Source: Deinococcus hopiensis KR-140 (GTDB lineage Bacteria; Deinococcota; Deinococci; Deinococcales; Deinococcaceae). From it: a stretch of DNA of 64,000 bases. The translations under genes were made by a program, and so were the position numbers. Of the stretch, positions 1-11,719 are shown piece after piece. The notes under the pieces are model-generated. The model had not been told where the DNA came from. It ran no database searches and saw only the letters and a list, made by a program, of their open reading frames with translations. Numbering within the stretch: position 1 is the first letter of the stretch; each line of letters begins with the position of its first letter. The stretch spans positions 2,296,501 through 2,360,500 of the forward strand of contig NZ_FWWU01000009.1 in the NCBI RefSeq assembly GCF_900176165.1, given 5' to 3'.

Positions 1-431
1 TCGCTGGGCACAAAACCGGCAATTACCTTCCCTACCTGCTGGCCGGACGGGAAGCGGCGCGGGCGCGGGCGTTCGAGGGCTGGCTGACCGACAGCGCGGG
101 ACGACTCGTGGACGGCGGGCGGACTTCGCCGCTGCTGGAGGTGGGGGGACGGTTGATCGTGCCGCAGGGCGGGTTGCCGGGGATCACCCGCGCTGCCTTT
201 CTGGCAGGCAGACCGTTTGAGCAGCGCTCCGTCGCCGTGGAAGAACTGCTTCACCTCACCCGGGCCTGGATTTGCGGCAGCGGGGTGGGCGTGGTGCCGG
301 TGCGGGAAATCTCGGGGCCAGGGGGGAAACTCACCCTCACCGCGCGGTGGCCTGATCCGGTGGACCCAGCGCTCGGGTGGCCGGAAGAACCCAGGTCAGC
401 GGGCGGCGAGGTTTCCCCCACCGCCCGCTGA
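1..431 (+). CDS. Class IV PLP enzyme, C-terminal part (aminodeoxychorismate lyase-like), 5' partial
   Basis: The reading frame is open from base 3 to the stop at 429-431, so only the C-terminal ~142 residues are present. The visible part has the fold-type IV aminotransferase signature: an early K-T-G-N-Y block, a D-G-G-R-T-S-P-L-L segment where the family normally has E-x-x-x-S-N-L/I, an L-P-G-I-T-R block, and a late G-S-G-V-G-V-V-P-V strand. These fit 4-amino-4-deoxychorismate lyase (folate pathway) or a branched-chain or D-amino-acid aminotransferase. The N-terminal half, which would separate these options, is outside the window. A Pro/Gly-rich tail of about 25 residues follows the conserved core. 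The next gene is convergent. Confidence 0.65.
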   Translation, partial: AGHKTGNYLPYLLAGREAARARAFEGWLTDSAGRLVDGGRTSPLLEVGGRLIVPQGGLPGITRAAFLAGRPFEQRSVAVEELLHLTRAWICGSGVGVVPVREISGPGGKLTLTARWPDPVDPALGWPEEPRSAGGEVSPTAR

Positions 432-445
432 CTTGAATCCTCGCC

Positions 446-1045
446 TCAGTGGCCGTCGTTGCCGCGGCGCTCGCTCTGGAGACGGCCGCCGCCGAGGGCG
501 TCCTCCAGCCGCAGGGCTCCGTGCCGGCGCATCAACGTCAGGGCCTCGTCAGCGCGGGTGCCGTCGGGGTCACGGGCGATCACCAGCACGTTGCCCGAGC
601 GGATGCCCCCGGCAAAGCGATCGGCCTGCGCGGCGGGCACGCCCATGCGGCGCAGCAGCTTCACGTAGTCGCCGTGGTCCCCGCCCGTCAAGGCCCCAAA
701 CAGGCCACCGAGACCCGCTCCACCAATCAATCCGAACAGGCAGGCGAGCAGGCCGCCTTCCTGATAGATGCGGGTGGCGGGAAAGGCCAGAAACAGCAGC
801 CAGATGGGGACGGTCAGGCTCAGGCCCGACAGCGCACCCACGATGATGCCGCGAATAACGTTGGTCACGCCCCCAGGCGCGCCGAGTTCAGGGCTGACGC
901 CGGTGGCCTGCGCCAGATCATCCTCAGCCACCACGTCGGCCAGGGCAAAACCCAGATGGTCACGGTCAAAGCCGCGTGCCTGCAGGTCCGCCAGGACCCC
1001 CTGGGCCTGCTGCGGTTCACGAAAGAGGGCAACGACACTTTCCAT
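446..1045 (-). CDS. Glycine-zipper membrane protein resembling general stress protein 17M
   Basis: This 199-residue protein starts with a small alpha/beta segment (M-E-S-V-V-A-L-F-R-E-P-Q-Q-A, then L-Q-A-R-G-F) like the N-terminus of the general stress protein 17M / DUF1269-type family. It is followed by two Gly-rich hydrophobic segments at about residues 62-85 and 97-120 (G-L-I-G-G-A-G-L-G-G-L-F-G-A-L-T-G-G), likely membrane hairpins. A second small alpha/beta domain ends the protein. The start is supported by a minus-strand -10 box TACAAC at 1053-1058, 7 nt before the ATG, so the message is probably leaderless. The specific function is unknown. It converges on the PLP-enzyme gene. Confidence 0.6.
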   Translation of the reverse strand: MESVVALFREPQQAQGVLADLQARGFDRDHLGFALADVVAEDDLAQATGVSPELGAPGGVTNVIRGIIVGALSGLSLTVPIWLLFLAFPATRIYQEGGLLACLFGLIGGAGLGGLFGALTGGDHGDYVKLLRRMGVPAAQADRFAGGIRSGNVLVIARDPDGTRADEALTLMRRHGALRLEDALGGGRLQSERRGNDGH

Positions 1046-1242
1046 TTCCCCGGTTGTATCACGCTTCCGAAGGCCAGCGCGAGGGACAAATCGGGGAGAA
1101 ACGCCTCATCTTTCGCCCACCCGGGCGGGCGAGCCTAACGGCCCGGCCGCCATCCTGTTCGCTCCCTGGCCGCTCAACGCTTGGACCGCCGGACCGTAGC
1201 CCCCCCGCAGGGGGCGGTACTTTCGGCCCGCCCTCCGTTTTC

Positions 1243-1248
1243 TATACT
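1243..1248 (+). promoter_or_regulatory. -10 box TATACT, leaderless promoter of the prenyl synthase
   Basis: TATACT ends 6 nt before the ATG at 1255, leaving no room for a Shine-Dalgarno site. A weak -35 candidate TTTCGG lies at 1221-1226. This spacing is shared by many genes in the window and decides the start codon here. Confidence 0.7.
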
Positions 1249-1254
1249 GCGCGC

Positions 1255-2229
1255 ATGACGGGTGTGGCGGGGCTGATCCTTCCCGGCGTGGCCTTCGAGG
1301 CACGTCTGCGCGAGGTGCTGCGCTCCCGGGTGGAATTCATCGAGCTGATCGGCGAGGACCTCGTGGCGGCGGGGGGCAAGCGGGCGCGGCCCGCCGTGAC
1401 CTTTTTGGCAGCGCAGGCGCTGGGCGCGCAGCCCGGACACCCCGCGTGGGCGTCCGTCACGGACCTTGGGGTGTGCGTGGAACTGCTGCACTCGGCCTCG
1501 CTGCTGCACGACGACCTGATCGACGACGCCGACACCCGCCGGGGTCAGCAGGCGGCCTTTCGCCGCTTCGGCAACGTGGTCAGCGTGATGAGCGGCGACT
1601 TCATGCTTTCGCGGCTGCTGATGCTGCTCGCGGGCATGCCGCAGGGCGCAGCGCTGACCCGGGCCTTTGGGGAAGCCGCCTCGCTGATCTGCGAGGGCGA
1701 GGTGCTGCAGTTTCAGGTGGCGGCCTACGCGGAATATAACCTCCAGACCTACCTGGACGTGATTCACGGCAAGACGGCGGCGCTGGTGGAACTCGCCGCG
1801 GGTGCTCCCGCCCTGCTGCTGGGCGCGCCTGAGGCGCAGCGGACAGCCCTGGAGAGCTTTGGGCGCGAGTACGGCTTGGCCTTTCAGATGCAAGACGACC
1901 TGCTGGACCTCACCGCCGACGAGGAGACGCTGGGCAAGCCTGTCGGCGGCGACCTGCGCGAGGGCAAGGCCACCCTGCCCGTCTTGTACCTGCTGGACGG
2001 GCCGCACGGGCCTGAGGTCCGCGAGGTGCTGGAACGCCGCGCTGCAGGGCCGAGTGACGTGACCCGCATTCGTCAACTCGCCCTGAGCGAGGGTGCAGCC
2101 GCACGCACCCGCGAGGAGATTCGCCGCCGCGCCCGCCTCGCCGCCGACGCCCTGAACGCGCTGCCCGACTCCGAGGCGCGGCAGGCACTCGCCCGGCTGG
2201 CCCAGAGAGAGATCGAACGCACGCGCTGA
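1255..2229 (+). CDS. Polyprenyl diphosphate synthase (trans-isoprenyl chain elongation)
   Basis: The 324-residue protein has both Asp-rich motifs of trans-prenyltransferases: D-D-L-I-D-D-A-D near residue 86 and Q-M-Q-D-D-L-L-D near residue 211, plus the G-G-K-R-A-R-P block near residue 37 that binds isopentenyl diphosphate. These enzymes condense isopentenyl diphosphate onto allylic diphosphates with Mg2+. In this type of bacterium the product is probably the menaquinone side chain, but chain length cannot be read with certainty. The ATG was chosen because a TATACT box (1243-1248) ends 6 nt before it. Longer upstream reading frames lack typical coding features. Confidence 0.88.
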   Translation: MTGVAGLILPGVAFEARLREVLRSRVEFIELIGEDLVAAGGKRARPAVTFLAAQALGAQPGHPAWASVTDLGVCVELLHSASLLHDDLIDDADTRRGQQAAFRRFGNVVSVMSGDFMLSRLLMLLAGMPQGAALTRAFGEAASLICEGEVLQFQVAAYAEYNLQTYLDVIHGKTAALVELAAGAPALLLGAPEAQRTALESFGREYGLAFQMQDDLLDLTADEETLGKPVGGDLREGKATLPVLYLLDGPHGPEVREVLERRAAGPSDVTRIRQLALSEGAAARTREEIRRRARLAADALNALPDSEARQALARLAQREIERTR

Positions 2230-3896
<1,667 letters not shown>

Positions 3897-3903
3897 AGCT
3901 CTT

Positions 3904-3946
3904 CGGCGATCCGCTTTCAGCCTCCAAACACTTTGGCTGATCGCCG
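3904..3946 (+). other. Hairpin between gdhA and gdhB
   Basis: CGGCGA (3904-3909) and TCAGCC (3917-3922) pair with GGCTGA (3935-3940) and TCGCCG (3941-3946). This gives a 12-bp stem with a 7-nt bulge on one side. There is no T-tract, so it looks more like an mRNA processing or stability element between the two subunit genes than a terminator. Confidence 0.55.
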
Positions 3947-3993
3947 ACAGCCCCTGACTCACCGCCCTTCCCACGCCCACCCGGAGGCCCAAG

Positions 3994-5313
3994 ATGACCG
4001 CCACGCAGGACCCCCAGAACACCGCCCCCCGCGCCGGGCAGCACAACCTGCCCAGCTACCTCGATCCCAACAACATCGGCCCCTACGAGATCTTTCTGGA
4101 ACAGGTGGAGCGCGTCACGCCGTACCTGGGCAAACTCGCGTACTGGGTCGAAACCCTGAAGCGGCCCAAGCGCATCCTCGTGGTGGACGTCCCCATTCAC
4201 CTCGACGACGGCACAGTCGCCCACTTCGAGGGCTACCGCGTGCAGCACAACACCTCGCGCGGTCCAGCCAAGGGCGGCGTCCGCTACCACCAAGACGTGA
4301 CCCTCAGCGAAGTGATGGCGCTTTCGGCCTGGATGACCGTCAAGAACGCCGCCGTGAACCTGCCCTACGGTGGGGGCAAGGGCGGCATCCGCATCGATCC
4401 GCGCAAGTACTCGGTGGGCGAACTCGAACGTCTCACCCGGCGCTACACCACCGAGATCGGCCTCATCATCGGGCCCGACAAGGACATTCCCGCCCCCGAC
4501 GTGAACACCAACCCGCAGACGATGGCGTGGATGATGGACACCTACTCCATGAACGTGGGCCGCACGGCGACGGGCGTGGTAACGGGCAAGCCCGTGAGCC
4601 TGGGTGGGTCGCTCGGACGCGGCGACGCCACCGGACGCGGCGTATTCGTGACGGGCGCCGAAGCCCTGAAGAAGATGGGCCTGCCGCTCGAAGGCGCGCG
4701 CGTGGCCGTGCAGGGCTTCGGCAACGTGGGCAACGCCGCCGCGCGCATCTTCCACGATCACGGCGCGAAGATCGTGGCGATTCAGGACGTGACGGGTACG
4801 GTGTACAGCAGCGCAGGCATCGACCCCTACAAGGCCGCCGAACACTTGGGGCGCACGGGCCGCATCACCGACCTGGAAGGCACCGAGGCAATCGCCCGTG
4901 ACTCGTTCTGGGACGTGGACTGCGACGTACTCATCCCCGCTGCGCTCGAAAAGCAGATCACCCTCGACAACGCCAGCCGCATCAAGGCCAAGCTTATCGT
5001 GGAGGGCGCGAACGGCCCCACCATTCCGGCAGCGGATGACCTGCTCGCCGAGCGCGGCGTCGTGGTGGTCCCCGACGTACTCGCCAATGCGGGCGGCGTG
5101 ACCGTGAGCTACTTCGAGTGGGTTCAGGACTTCTCGTCGTTCTTCTGGACGGAAGACGAGATCAACAACCGCCTGGACCGCATCATGCGGGAAGCGTTCC
5201 TGAGCCTGTGGGACGTGAAGGAGCGCCACGGCGTCACCCTGCGCACCGCGGTGTATATCGTGGCGTGCACGCGGGTGCTGGAGGCGCGGGCGCTTCGGGG
5301 CCTGTATCCCTGA
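3994..5313 (+). CDS. gdhB: Glutamate dehydrogenase, catalytic subunit
   Basis: This 439-residue protein interconverts glutamate and 2-oxoglutarate plus ammonium with NAD(P)H. It keeps the complete catalytic set: G-P-A-K-G-G-V-R (K93), M-T-V-K-N-A, P-Y-G-G-G-K-G-G and the P-A-P-D-V block. The Rossmann motif V-Q-G-F-G-N-V-G is followed by the C-terminal S-Y-F-E-W-V-Q-D block. It is clearly related to the upstream gene over its whole length, so the pair arose by duplication, and it has a longer N-terminus of about 25 residues. A strong intrinsic terminator follows at 5345. Co-transcription with gdhA is likely, and the products probably form a hetero-hexamer. Confidence 0.92.
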   Translation: MTATQDPQNTAPRAGQHNLPSYLDPNNIGPYEIFLEQVERVTPYLGKLAYWVETLKRPKRILVVDVPIHLDDGTVAHFEGYRVQHNTSRGPAKGGVRYHQDVTLSEVMALSAWMTVKNAAVNLPYGGGKGGIRIDPRKYSVGELERLTRRYTTEIGLIIGPDKDIPAPDVNTNPQTMAWMMDTYSMNVGRTATGVVTGKPVSLGGSLGRGDATGRGVFVTGAEALKKMGLPLEGARVAVQGFGNVGNAAARIFHDHGAKIVAIQDVTGTVYSSAGIDPYKAAEHLGRTGRITDLEGTEAIARDSFWDVDCDVLIPAALEKQITLDNASRIKAKLIVEGANGPTIPAADDLLAERGVVVVPDVLANAGGVTVSYFEWVQDFSSFFWTEDEINNRLDRIMREAFLSLWDVKERHGVTLRTAVYIVACTRVLEARALRGLYP

Positions 5314-5344
5314 GGGCCTTTGGCCTTGAGCTGTTCGCCGTTTG

Positions 5345-5379
5345 GAAAAGCCCCAGCACACGCTGAGGCTTTTCTTTTT
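5345..5379 (+). terminator. Rho-independent terminator after gdhB
   Basis: GAAAAGCCCCAGC (5345-5357) pairs with GCTGAGGCTTTTC (5362-5374) with one mismatch around a 4-nt loop. A run of T follows. Confidence 0.9.
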
Positions 5380-5420
5380 GCTTCTGCTCAAGGCCTCGGG
5401 CCACGGGCCAAAGGCTCCCC

Positions 5421-5426
5421 TACAAT
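5421..5426 (+). promoter_or_regulatory. -10 box TACAAT, leaderless promoter
   Basis: TACAAT ends 6 nt before the ATG at 5433. It lies about 45 nt past the gdhB terminator, so this gene is transcribed independently of gdhAB. Confidence 0.7.
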
Positions 5427-5432
5427 GCCCCC

Positions 5433-6368
5433 ATGACCGATCTCCTCCGTGACTGGCAACCCGCCCCCGCAGGCTTTAAGCATGTGGTGAGCGTGTCGCT
5501 GGGCAACAGCAAGCGCAACGCCCGCGAGGAACTGACGGTGCTGGGGCAGCCGTTCGTGCTGGAGCGCATCGGAACCGACGGCGACGCGAAAAAGGCCGCC
5601 GAGCTGTTTCAGGCCCTCGATGGACGGGTGGACGCCTTCGGGCTGGGCGGCGCAGATCTGTATGTGGTGGCCGCAGGCAAGCGCTACACCTTCGGCAACG
5701 TCCGCAAACTCGTTTCGCACGCCAAGATCACCCCCGTGCTGGACGGCAGCGGCGTCAAGAACACGCTGGAGCGCGACGCCGTGATGCAGCTCGACCCCAT
5801 CCTGAACTGGAGCCGGCAGCGCGTGCTGATGGTCAGTGCCGTGGACCGCTTCGGGATGGCAGAAGCGATTGCGGAGGCGGGGGCAAATGTCGTGTACGGC
5901 GACATCGTGTTTGGCCTGAACATGAACGTTCCGCTGCGCAGCCTCCCCGCCCTGCGCCGTGTGGCCCACCTCGTCTTGCCCGTTGTCACCAAGCTGCCGC
6001 AAGACTGGTTCTATCCCACCGGCGATAAGCAGGAAACGAGCGTGGAGGGTAAGGGCACCCGCTACTACGCCTGGGCCGATGTGATCGCCGGAGATACCCA
6101 CTACGTCAAGCGGTATGCCCCGCGTGACCTGCTGAGCAAAACAGTCCTCACCCAGACCATCACGGAAGCGGACCGCCTTTGGATGAAGGACCGGGGCGTC
6201 GCCCGCCTGATTACCACCACGCCCCGCATGGGCAGCCGCAACTTCGCCACCAATGTGCTCGAGGCCTTTTTTGTGGCCCTGAGCGGCAAGCGCGAGGCCC
6301 TGAGCCAGGAGGAATACCTGCGCTACATCCGCGAGGTGGGCTTCAAGCCGGAGGTGAACGAGCTGTAA
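5433..6368 (+). CDS. Conserved protein, quinate 5-dehydrogenase-like annotation in relatives
   Basis: This 311-residue soluble protein has an early V-S-L-G-N-S-K-R-N-A block, a G-L-G-G-A-D-L-Y-V segment near residue 72, a Y-T-F-G-N-V-R-K-L block and a late T-T-T-P-R-M-G-S-R-N-F-A-T-N motif. I recall proteins of this type from Deinococcus and Firmicutes annotated as quinate 5-dehydrogenase. I see no clear G-x-G-x-x-G nucleotide motif that would confirm a dehydrogenase, so the activity is not established. The start is fixed by TACAAT at 5421-5426, 6 nt before the ATG. A perfect 16-bp inverted repeat follows the stop. Confidence 0.6.
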   Translation: MTDLLRDWQPAPAGFKHVVSVSLGNSKRNAREELTVLGQPFVLERIGTDGDAKKAAELFQALDGRVDAFGLGGADLYVVAAGKRYTFGNVRKLVSHAKITPVLDGSGVKNTLERDAVMQLDPILNWSRQRVLMVSAVDRFGMAEAIAEAGANVVYGDIVFGLNMNVPLRSLPALRRVAHLVLPVVTKLPQDWFYPTGDKQETSVEGKGTRYYAWADVIAGDTHYVKRYAPRDLLSKTVLTQTITEADRLWMKDRGVARLITTTPRMGSRNFATNVLEAFFVALSGKREALSQEEYLRYIREVGFKPEVNEL

Positions 6369-6385
6369 GCCTGGGAGGCGGTAAG

Positions 6386-6429
6386 GAAGCAGGCGCTGGG
6401 GAGTGTCGTCCCACCCCAGCGCCTGCTTC
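6386..6429. terminator. Bidirectional hairpin between convergent genes
   Basis: A perfect 16-bp inverted repeat (6386-6401 and 6414-6429) with a 12-nt loop lies between two convergent transcription units. There is no T-run on the plus side. Confidence 0.65.
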
Positions 6430-6444
6430 CGCTTCCCTCCTGGT

Positions 6445-7531
6445 TCACCACCTGGCCCCCACCGCCGCCGGATCACCCTTGATGACGCCTTCGGGCACCC
6501 TCTCCCACTGCAGTGCCTGAACCAGTGGACCGGTATCGTCGCGCCAGGCGTGAATAACATGGTCGTCGGCTCCCCGGGCAAACACGTCTACCCGGTTGCC
6601 CCCCCCAGCTCGTCGCCTCGGGGCTGCCCGCGAGCGTGCCTCCCCAGGGCATCCAGGCAATCGTCTGTCCATTGCGGTCTTCACGCACCCACAGGCCATT
6701 GTCCGTGCCCCGGGCGAACAGCAGGATGCCGCCGTTTCCCCAGGCCACAGCCGTGGGATCGGCAGTCACCTTGCGCCCTCCCAATGAGCCGAAGGGTTGC
6801 CACTGCCCATTCGCGTCGGTCACGCGTCACCAGATGTCATCGGCCATCCCCCGCACGAAAACGGCCTGACGGAGGGTATTGGCGCCACCCAAGATGACCC
6901 CATCCGGCGCGCCCTTGATCTGACCACCCAGCGGCCATCCACCCAGAAAGAATTCGGGGCCAGACTTGAAGAATAACCGACTGGTCACGGCCTTCTGCGC
7001 CCCGTCCCACAAGTGCCTGTTGACTGTCCGGGTTCCTCCCAGGGCGGTCAGGACGTTCCCGATCATGGAGTGGTCGTTGTTGGCCTGATCCACGATGTAC
7101 TGGTTGGCCCGCGCTCCACCGTCGGCCGTGGTCGTGAATAGGGCCGCTTGGGCCTGGTCGTACCCGCGTACGAAAAGACCCATCCGGCCTCCGGCTGCGC
7201 AGGCCACGCCGAGGTCGGAACCCACGACGGTGCGGTAGGCCGTAAATTGGCCCATCCCGTTGAGCGTGTTGTGAACGGTGGCGTTCAGCAGCCCCATCTT
7301 GCTGCGAAGCATCACGACGTTGCCCCCCGGTTCCGGCGAGCAGGCGCCCAGGCCGCCCTTCACCTCACCGCCGATCCGTTGCCATCCACCCCACTGCCCC
7401 TGGGTCTTTTTCACCGTCCACAGGGCACTGTCCTGCCCCAGGGCGTACACGTACAGGTTGCCGTTTTCCGCTGCCTGCCCTGCGGAGGCCAGCGCCAGCA
7501 GACCGAGAACCGAAACCACCGTTTTGTTCAG
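6445..7531 (-). pseudogene. Broken secreted beta-propeller/lectin-like protein (DUF346-type repeats)
   Basis: Read on the minus strand, this encodes a signal peptide (L-N-K-T-V-V-S-V-L-G-L-L-A-L-A-S-A-G-Q-A) followed by repeats with G-x-W-x-x-W-x-x-L-G-G and L-F-V-R-G / F-A-R-G-T-D strands. These are typical of DUF346 / PLL-like propeller lectins on the cell surface. Three lesions are visible. The best-placed start codon is CTG at 7531-7529, behind AAGGAAG (GTG at 7519 would cut into the signal peptide). An in-frame TGA lies at 6829-6827, where W-x-R is expected. A G8 run (plus-strand C run 6599-6606) shifts the frame, and removing one base restores G-G-N-R-V-D-V-F-A-R-G. Confidence 0.7.
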
Positions 7532-7644
7532 GGTTGTCTTCCTTCAGGGTCGGGAACCGGCCGACTTCCTTGTCCTGCCGCTACCGTAGGGGGGCCAGCG
7601 TCAACAGGGCGTCAAAGGCCCGTGGGGCGGGTACACTCGCCCTC

Positions 7645-8226
7645 ATGCAATCCCTCGTGCAAGCCATCCGCGAGCAGGGCCTCATCCTCCCCGGCGGCAT
7701 CCTCAAGGTGGACGGCCTGGTCAACCACCAGTTGCTGCCCAGCCTGACGCGCGAGATGGGCGAGCAGTTCGCGGCCAGCTTTGCCTCCCTCAACCCCACC
7801 AAGATCGTGACCATCGAGGTGAGCGGCATCGCGCCCGCCCTCGCCACGGCCCTCGTGCTGAACGTACCCCTGGTCTACGCCCGCAAGAAAAAGCCCCTCA
7901 CCATGAGCGAGGTGGCGTACACCGCCCAGTCAATCAGCCGTACCAAGGGGGGCGTGGTGGACCTCTTCGTCAGCAGCGAGTACCTGGGGCATGGAGACCG
8001 GGTGATCGTGATCGACGATTTCCTGGCCTCGGGCGGTACGCTGCGGGCACTGGCCGGAATCATTGCCCAGAGCGGCGCGGAGCTCTTGGGCCTCGGCTGC
8101 GTGATCGAGAAGGGCTTTGAGGAAGGCCGGACCAAACTGGCGGACCTGAACGTGCCCATCCGCACGCTCGCCAACATCGTGCGGATGAACGAGGCGGAGG
8201 GCATTCTGGTGGAAGCGGGCAGGTAG
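7645..8226 (+). CDS. xpt: Xanthine phosphoribosyltransferase
   Basis: The 193-residue protein matches the XPRT family in length and order: an N-terminal I-L-P-G-G-I-L-K-V-D-G block, an A-R-K-K-K-P strand, and the PRPP-binding loop V-I-D-D-F-L-A-S-G-G-T-L near residue 123. It joins xanthine to PRPP to give XMP for purine salvage. The ATG at 7645 is preferred over longer upstream starts because TACACT (7632-7637) ends 7 nt before it. No riboswitch-like leader fits in front of it. It belongs with hpt, the purine nucleoside phosphorylase and the nucleoside importer elsewhere in the window. Confidence 0.9.
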   Translation: MQSLVQAIREQGLILPGGILKVDGLVNHQLLPSLTREMGEQFAASFASLNPTKIVTIEVSGIAPALATALVLNVPLVYARKKKPLTMSEVAYTAQSISRTKGGVVDLFVSSEYLGHGDRVIVIDDFLASGGTLRALAGIIAQSGAELLGLGCVIEKGFEEGRTKLADLNVPIRTLANIVRMNEAEGILVEAGR

Positions 8227-8396
8227 AAGCGCAGGCAGGTTTTCACTCCTCTCGACTGGAGAAACCCGTAAAGCTGCGCAGCAGACCTCAAAAGCGCCGA
8301 AGGTAGAGAGGGGTTGGCGAAGCCGCAGGTGAGGGCCAAACTTCATTGACCCCTTTCCCCATCCTCCCTAACGCCCGTTTGGATACCATGGCCCCC
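8227..8396 (+). other. Intergenic stretch with a 17-nt word shared with 23535-23551
   Basis: No gene is visible. Positions 8268-8284 match 23535-23551 at 16 of 17 bases (gtaaagc-N-gcgcagcag). This may be a remnant of a dispersed non-coding element. TACCAT at 8384-8389 is the -10 box of the next gene. Confidence 0.35.
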
Positions 8397-9955
<1,559 letters not shown>

Positions 9956-9959
<4 letters not shown>

Positions 9960-10675
9960 CCCTCTCTGCGGCTGCCCTCACGCTGATCCGCTGGTACGGG
10001 CAGGAAGTGTCGCCGTACAAAGGCTACCGATGCGCCCACGCGCGGTACTACGGTGCAGCCTCGTGTTCGGCGGTGGTGGAGGGGATCATCACGGCGCGGG
10101 GTGTGGTAGGCGGGTGGCGAGAAGTGCGCGCGCAATTCGCGGCGTGTGGACTGGCGGCGGAGTTGCTTTCCCAGCAAGCCACGCCGATCAACCACCTTCC
10201 CTGTTCGGGCCCAGTCAACCCGGAATGCGAACCGGCATGCTGCGGGGCTTGCGGGCCCATTGACGATGTCTGCCACGCCTGCCCACTCGGCAGCAGCTCC
10301 GTTTCTTCCAAGCTTCAGATGGCGGTGGGGCAGGAGCCAGCGCATTTGTCCGAATGGCTCGGCGCGTGGAAGGGCAAGGGCACCCCTCACGGCGCCATTC
10401 TCCCCCATGCGCATTCCGGTTCGCTCGCCGGGCCCGGTCAAAAAGAAGTCCGCACGTGGATCCCTGCCCTGAACGAACGCAGGCGGCATGGACGGACCTC
10501 ACGCCGCTGTCCCGGCACCAGGGACCTTTCGTGCGACGCGAACTGCTGCGACGCCTGCGAAGTGGCCGATCTTGCCTGTCCGTGGGTGAGCGTGCGGAGT
10601 GGGCTCCTACGGGCCCTGCTGCGTGCGCTGGCGCGAAGCGGCCTCGCGTGGTGGCGTGCCCGCAAAAGAACCTGA
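9956..10675 (+). CDS. YidD-like protein enlarged by an in-frame repeat element
   Basis: The first ~70 residues resemble YidD, the small membrane-protein insertion efficiency factor: L-I-R-W-Y-G-Q-E-V-S-P-Y-K-G-Y-R-C, then S-C-S-A-V-V-E-G-I, G-V-V-G-G and a final conserved Cys. A Cys-rich tail follows (P-A-C-C-G-A-C-G, C-H-A-C-P). At about residues 129-167 the sequence is a copy of the 115-bp repeat also found at 20762 and 24454. After it a second Cys-rich stretch (C-D-A-N-C-C-D-A-C-E) continues to residue 239. YidD is normally 70-100 residues, so this is unusually long. The GTG overlaps the carboxylase stop, so translation is probably coupled. Confidence 0.6.
10342..10456 (+). repeat. Dispersed repeat R1, copy A (inside the YidD-like frame)
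   Basis: This copy aligns with copies B (20762) and C (24454) over about 115 bp. All share the cores cacccctcacggcg, ttcgctcgc/t and ggtcaaaaagaagtcc. The left end reads GCATTTGTC, one base from GCAGTTGTC. The right terminal repeat is lost. It carries a 4-nt extra segment relative to B and C and keeps the host frame open. Confidence 0.85.
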
Positions 10676-10829
10676 CGCGCGCCGCTGGAAAGCAGCCCGG
10701 GCTCGCGCTACTCCTGTCCGGACAGCTCCAACGGCAAGCGGTGGCCAGAGTACTCCGGCCACCGCCTCAGCCAACCAACCTCTCAGCTGCGCCGTCCGAA
10801 ATCCTGCACACAGCAGTGGCCCGGAATGG
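10676..10829 (+). other. Short gene-free stretch
   Basis: No gene, promoter or hairpin stands out between the YidD-like gene and the decayed lipoprotein gene. Confidence 0.4.
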
Positions 10830-11657
10830 GGTTGCGCCTTTGGGATCTTCACGCCGTGCGCGTAGCCCACGCCCAGCTCGCGGAAGTCGGAGCGCATCAG
10901 GTTGGCGCAGTGGCCGGAGCTGTTCAGCCATTGCTGCACGAGAAGAAGCTGGAGCAGAAGCCCGTGAGGTGGCCCGCCGTCTTCATCCGGTCCCCGAACG
11001 TGCGCCCGTCCTGGCTGTCATGCGGGAGGTGCTCCTTGGCCGCCCTATTCGGAGCGTGGCGCTGGGCCGCCTGCTCCTTGCGTTGGAGGCCAGCGGCGGA
11101 ACGGCGGCGTAGCCAGCGAGCGCCTGCGCAAGCGCTGGGGAAGGGCGTCGTCCCGGGGATGTTGACCGTCAGGGTCCGCGTCTGGGCGCAGCGCCCCACG
11201 TTCCCCGCCGCGCCGTAGGCCCGCGCTGTGATGGCGTACTGGCCTGGCCGTTGTCAGCGCCCGTAAGGTCAAAGGCCCCACTGTACGGGCTGGCGGTGTC
11301 GGTGCCGATCAGCGTACGGCCCCTGTAGAATTCCACCTTCGTCACGCCTACGCCGTTGAAGTTCACACCGCTCAGATCGGCCGTCTTGGCGGTGAGCTGA
11401 TGGACCCTGACCCGCAGTTCCCGCCGCGCAAGAGTTCCGCCTGTGTGCCCTCCAGCACCCACACCGACGAGACCCGGTCATTCCAGGTGGTGCCGACATA
11501 GCTGCTCTGCCCGCCGCAGCGCAAAACGGACGCGCCGCCAAGCAGGAAAAGTCACCCGGGGACGTACGGCCCCGCCTGCAGCCTGCGGCGCGGGCATCTG
11601 CAACTGGATATGACAGGCGGCGAGGGGCAGCATGGCAAGCAGCCGCACTGGACGCAC
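10830..11657 (-). pseudogene. Decayed lipoprotein with crystallin-like, Ig-like and CAP-domain remnants
   Basis: On the minus strand the pieces follow in sensible order but in different frames. First comes a lipoprotein signal (GTG at 11657; V-R-P-V-R-L-L-A-M-L-P-L-A-A-C, lipobox L-A-A-C). Next is a C-G-G-Q-S-S-Y-V-G-T-T-W-N-D-R-V-S-S-V-W-V strand like beta/gamma-crystallin or I36 domains. An Ig-like block follows (V-T-K-V-E-F-Y-R-G-R-T-L-I-G-T-D-T). CAP/SCP-domain pieces end it (H-D-S-Q-D-G-R-T-F-G-D-R, then W-L-N-S-S-G-H-C-A-N-L-M and E-L-G-V-G-Y-A-H-G). At least three frame changes separate them. The 3' limit is approximate. Confidence 0.6.
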
Positions 11658-11719
11658 GGCTTTTGGCGCGTACCCCAGCGAGCTCGGTACGGGCGATGTC
11701 CAGGATGAAGTAAAAGTCC

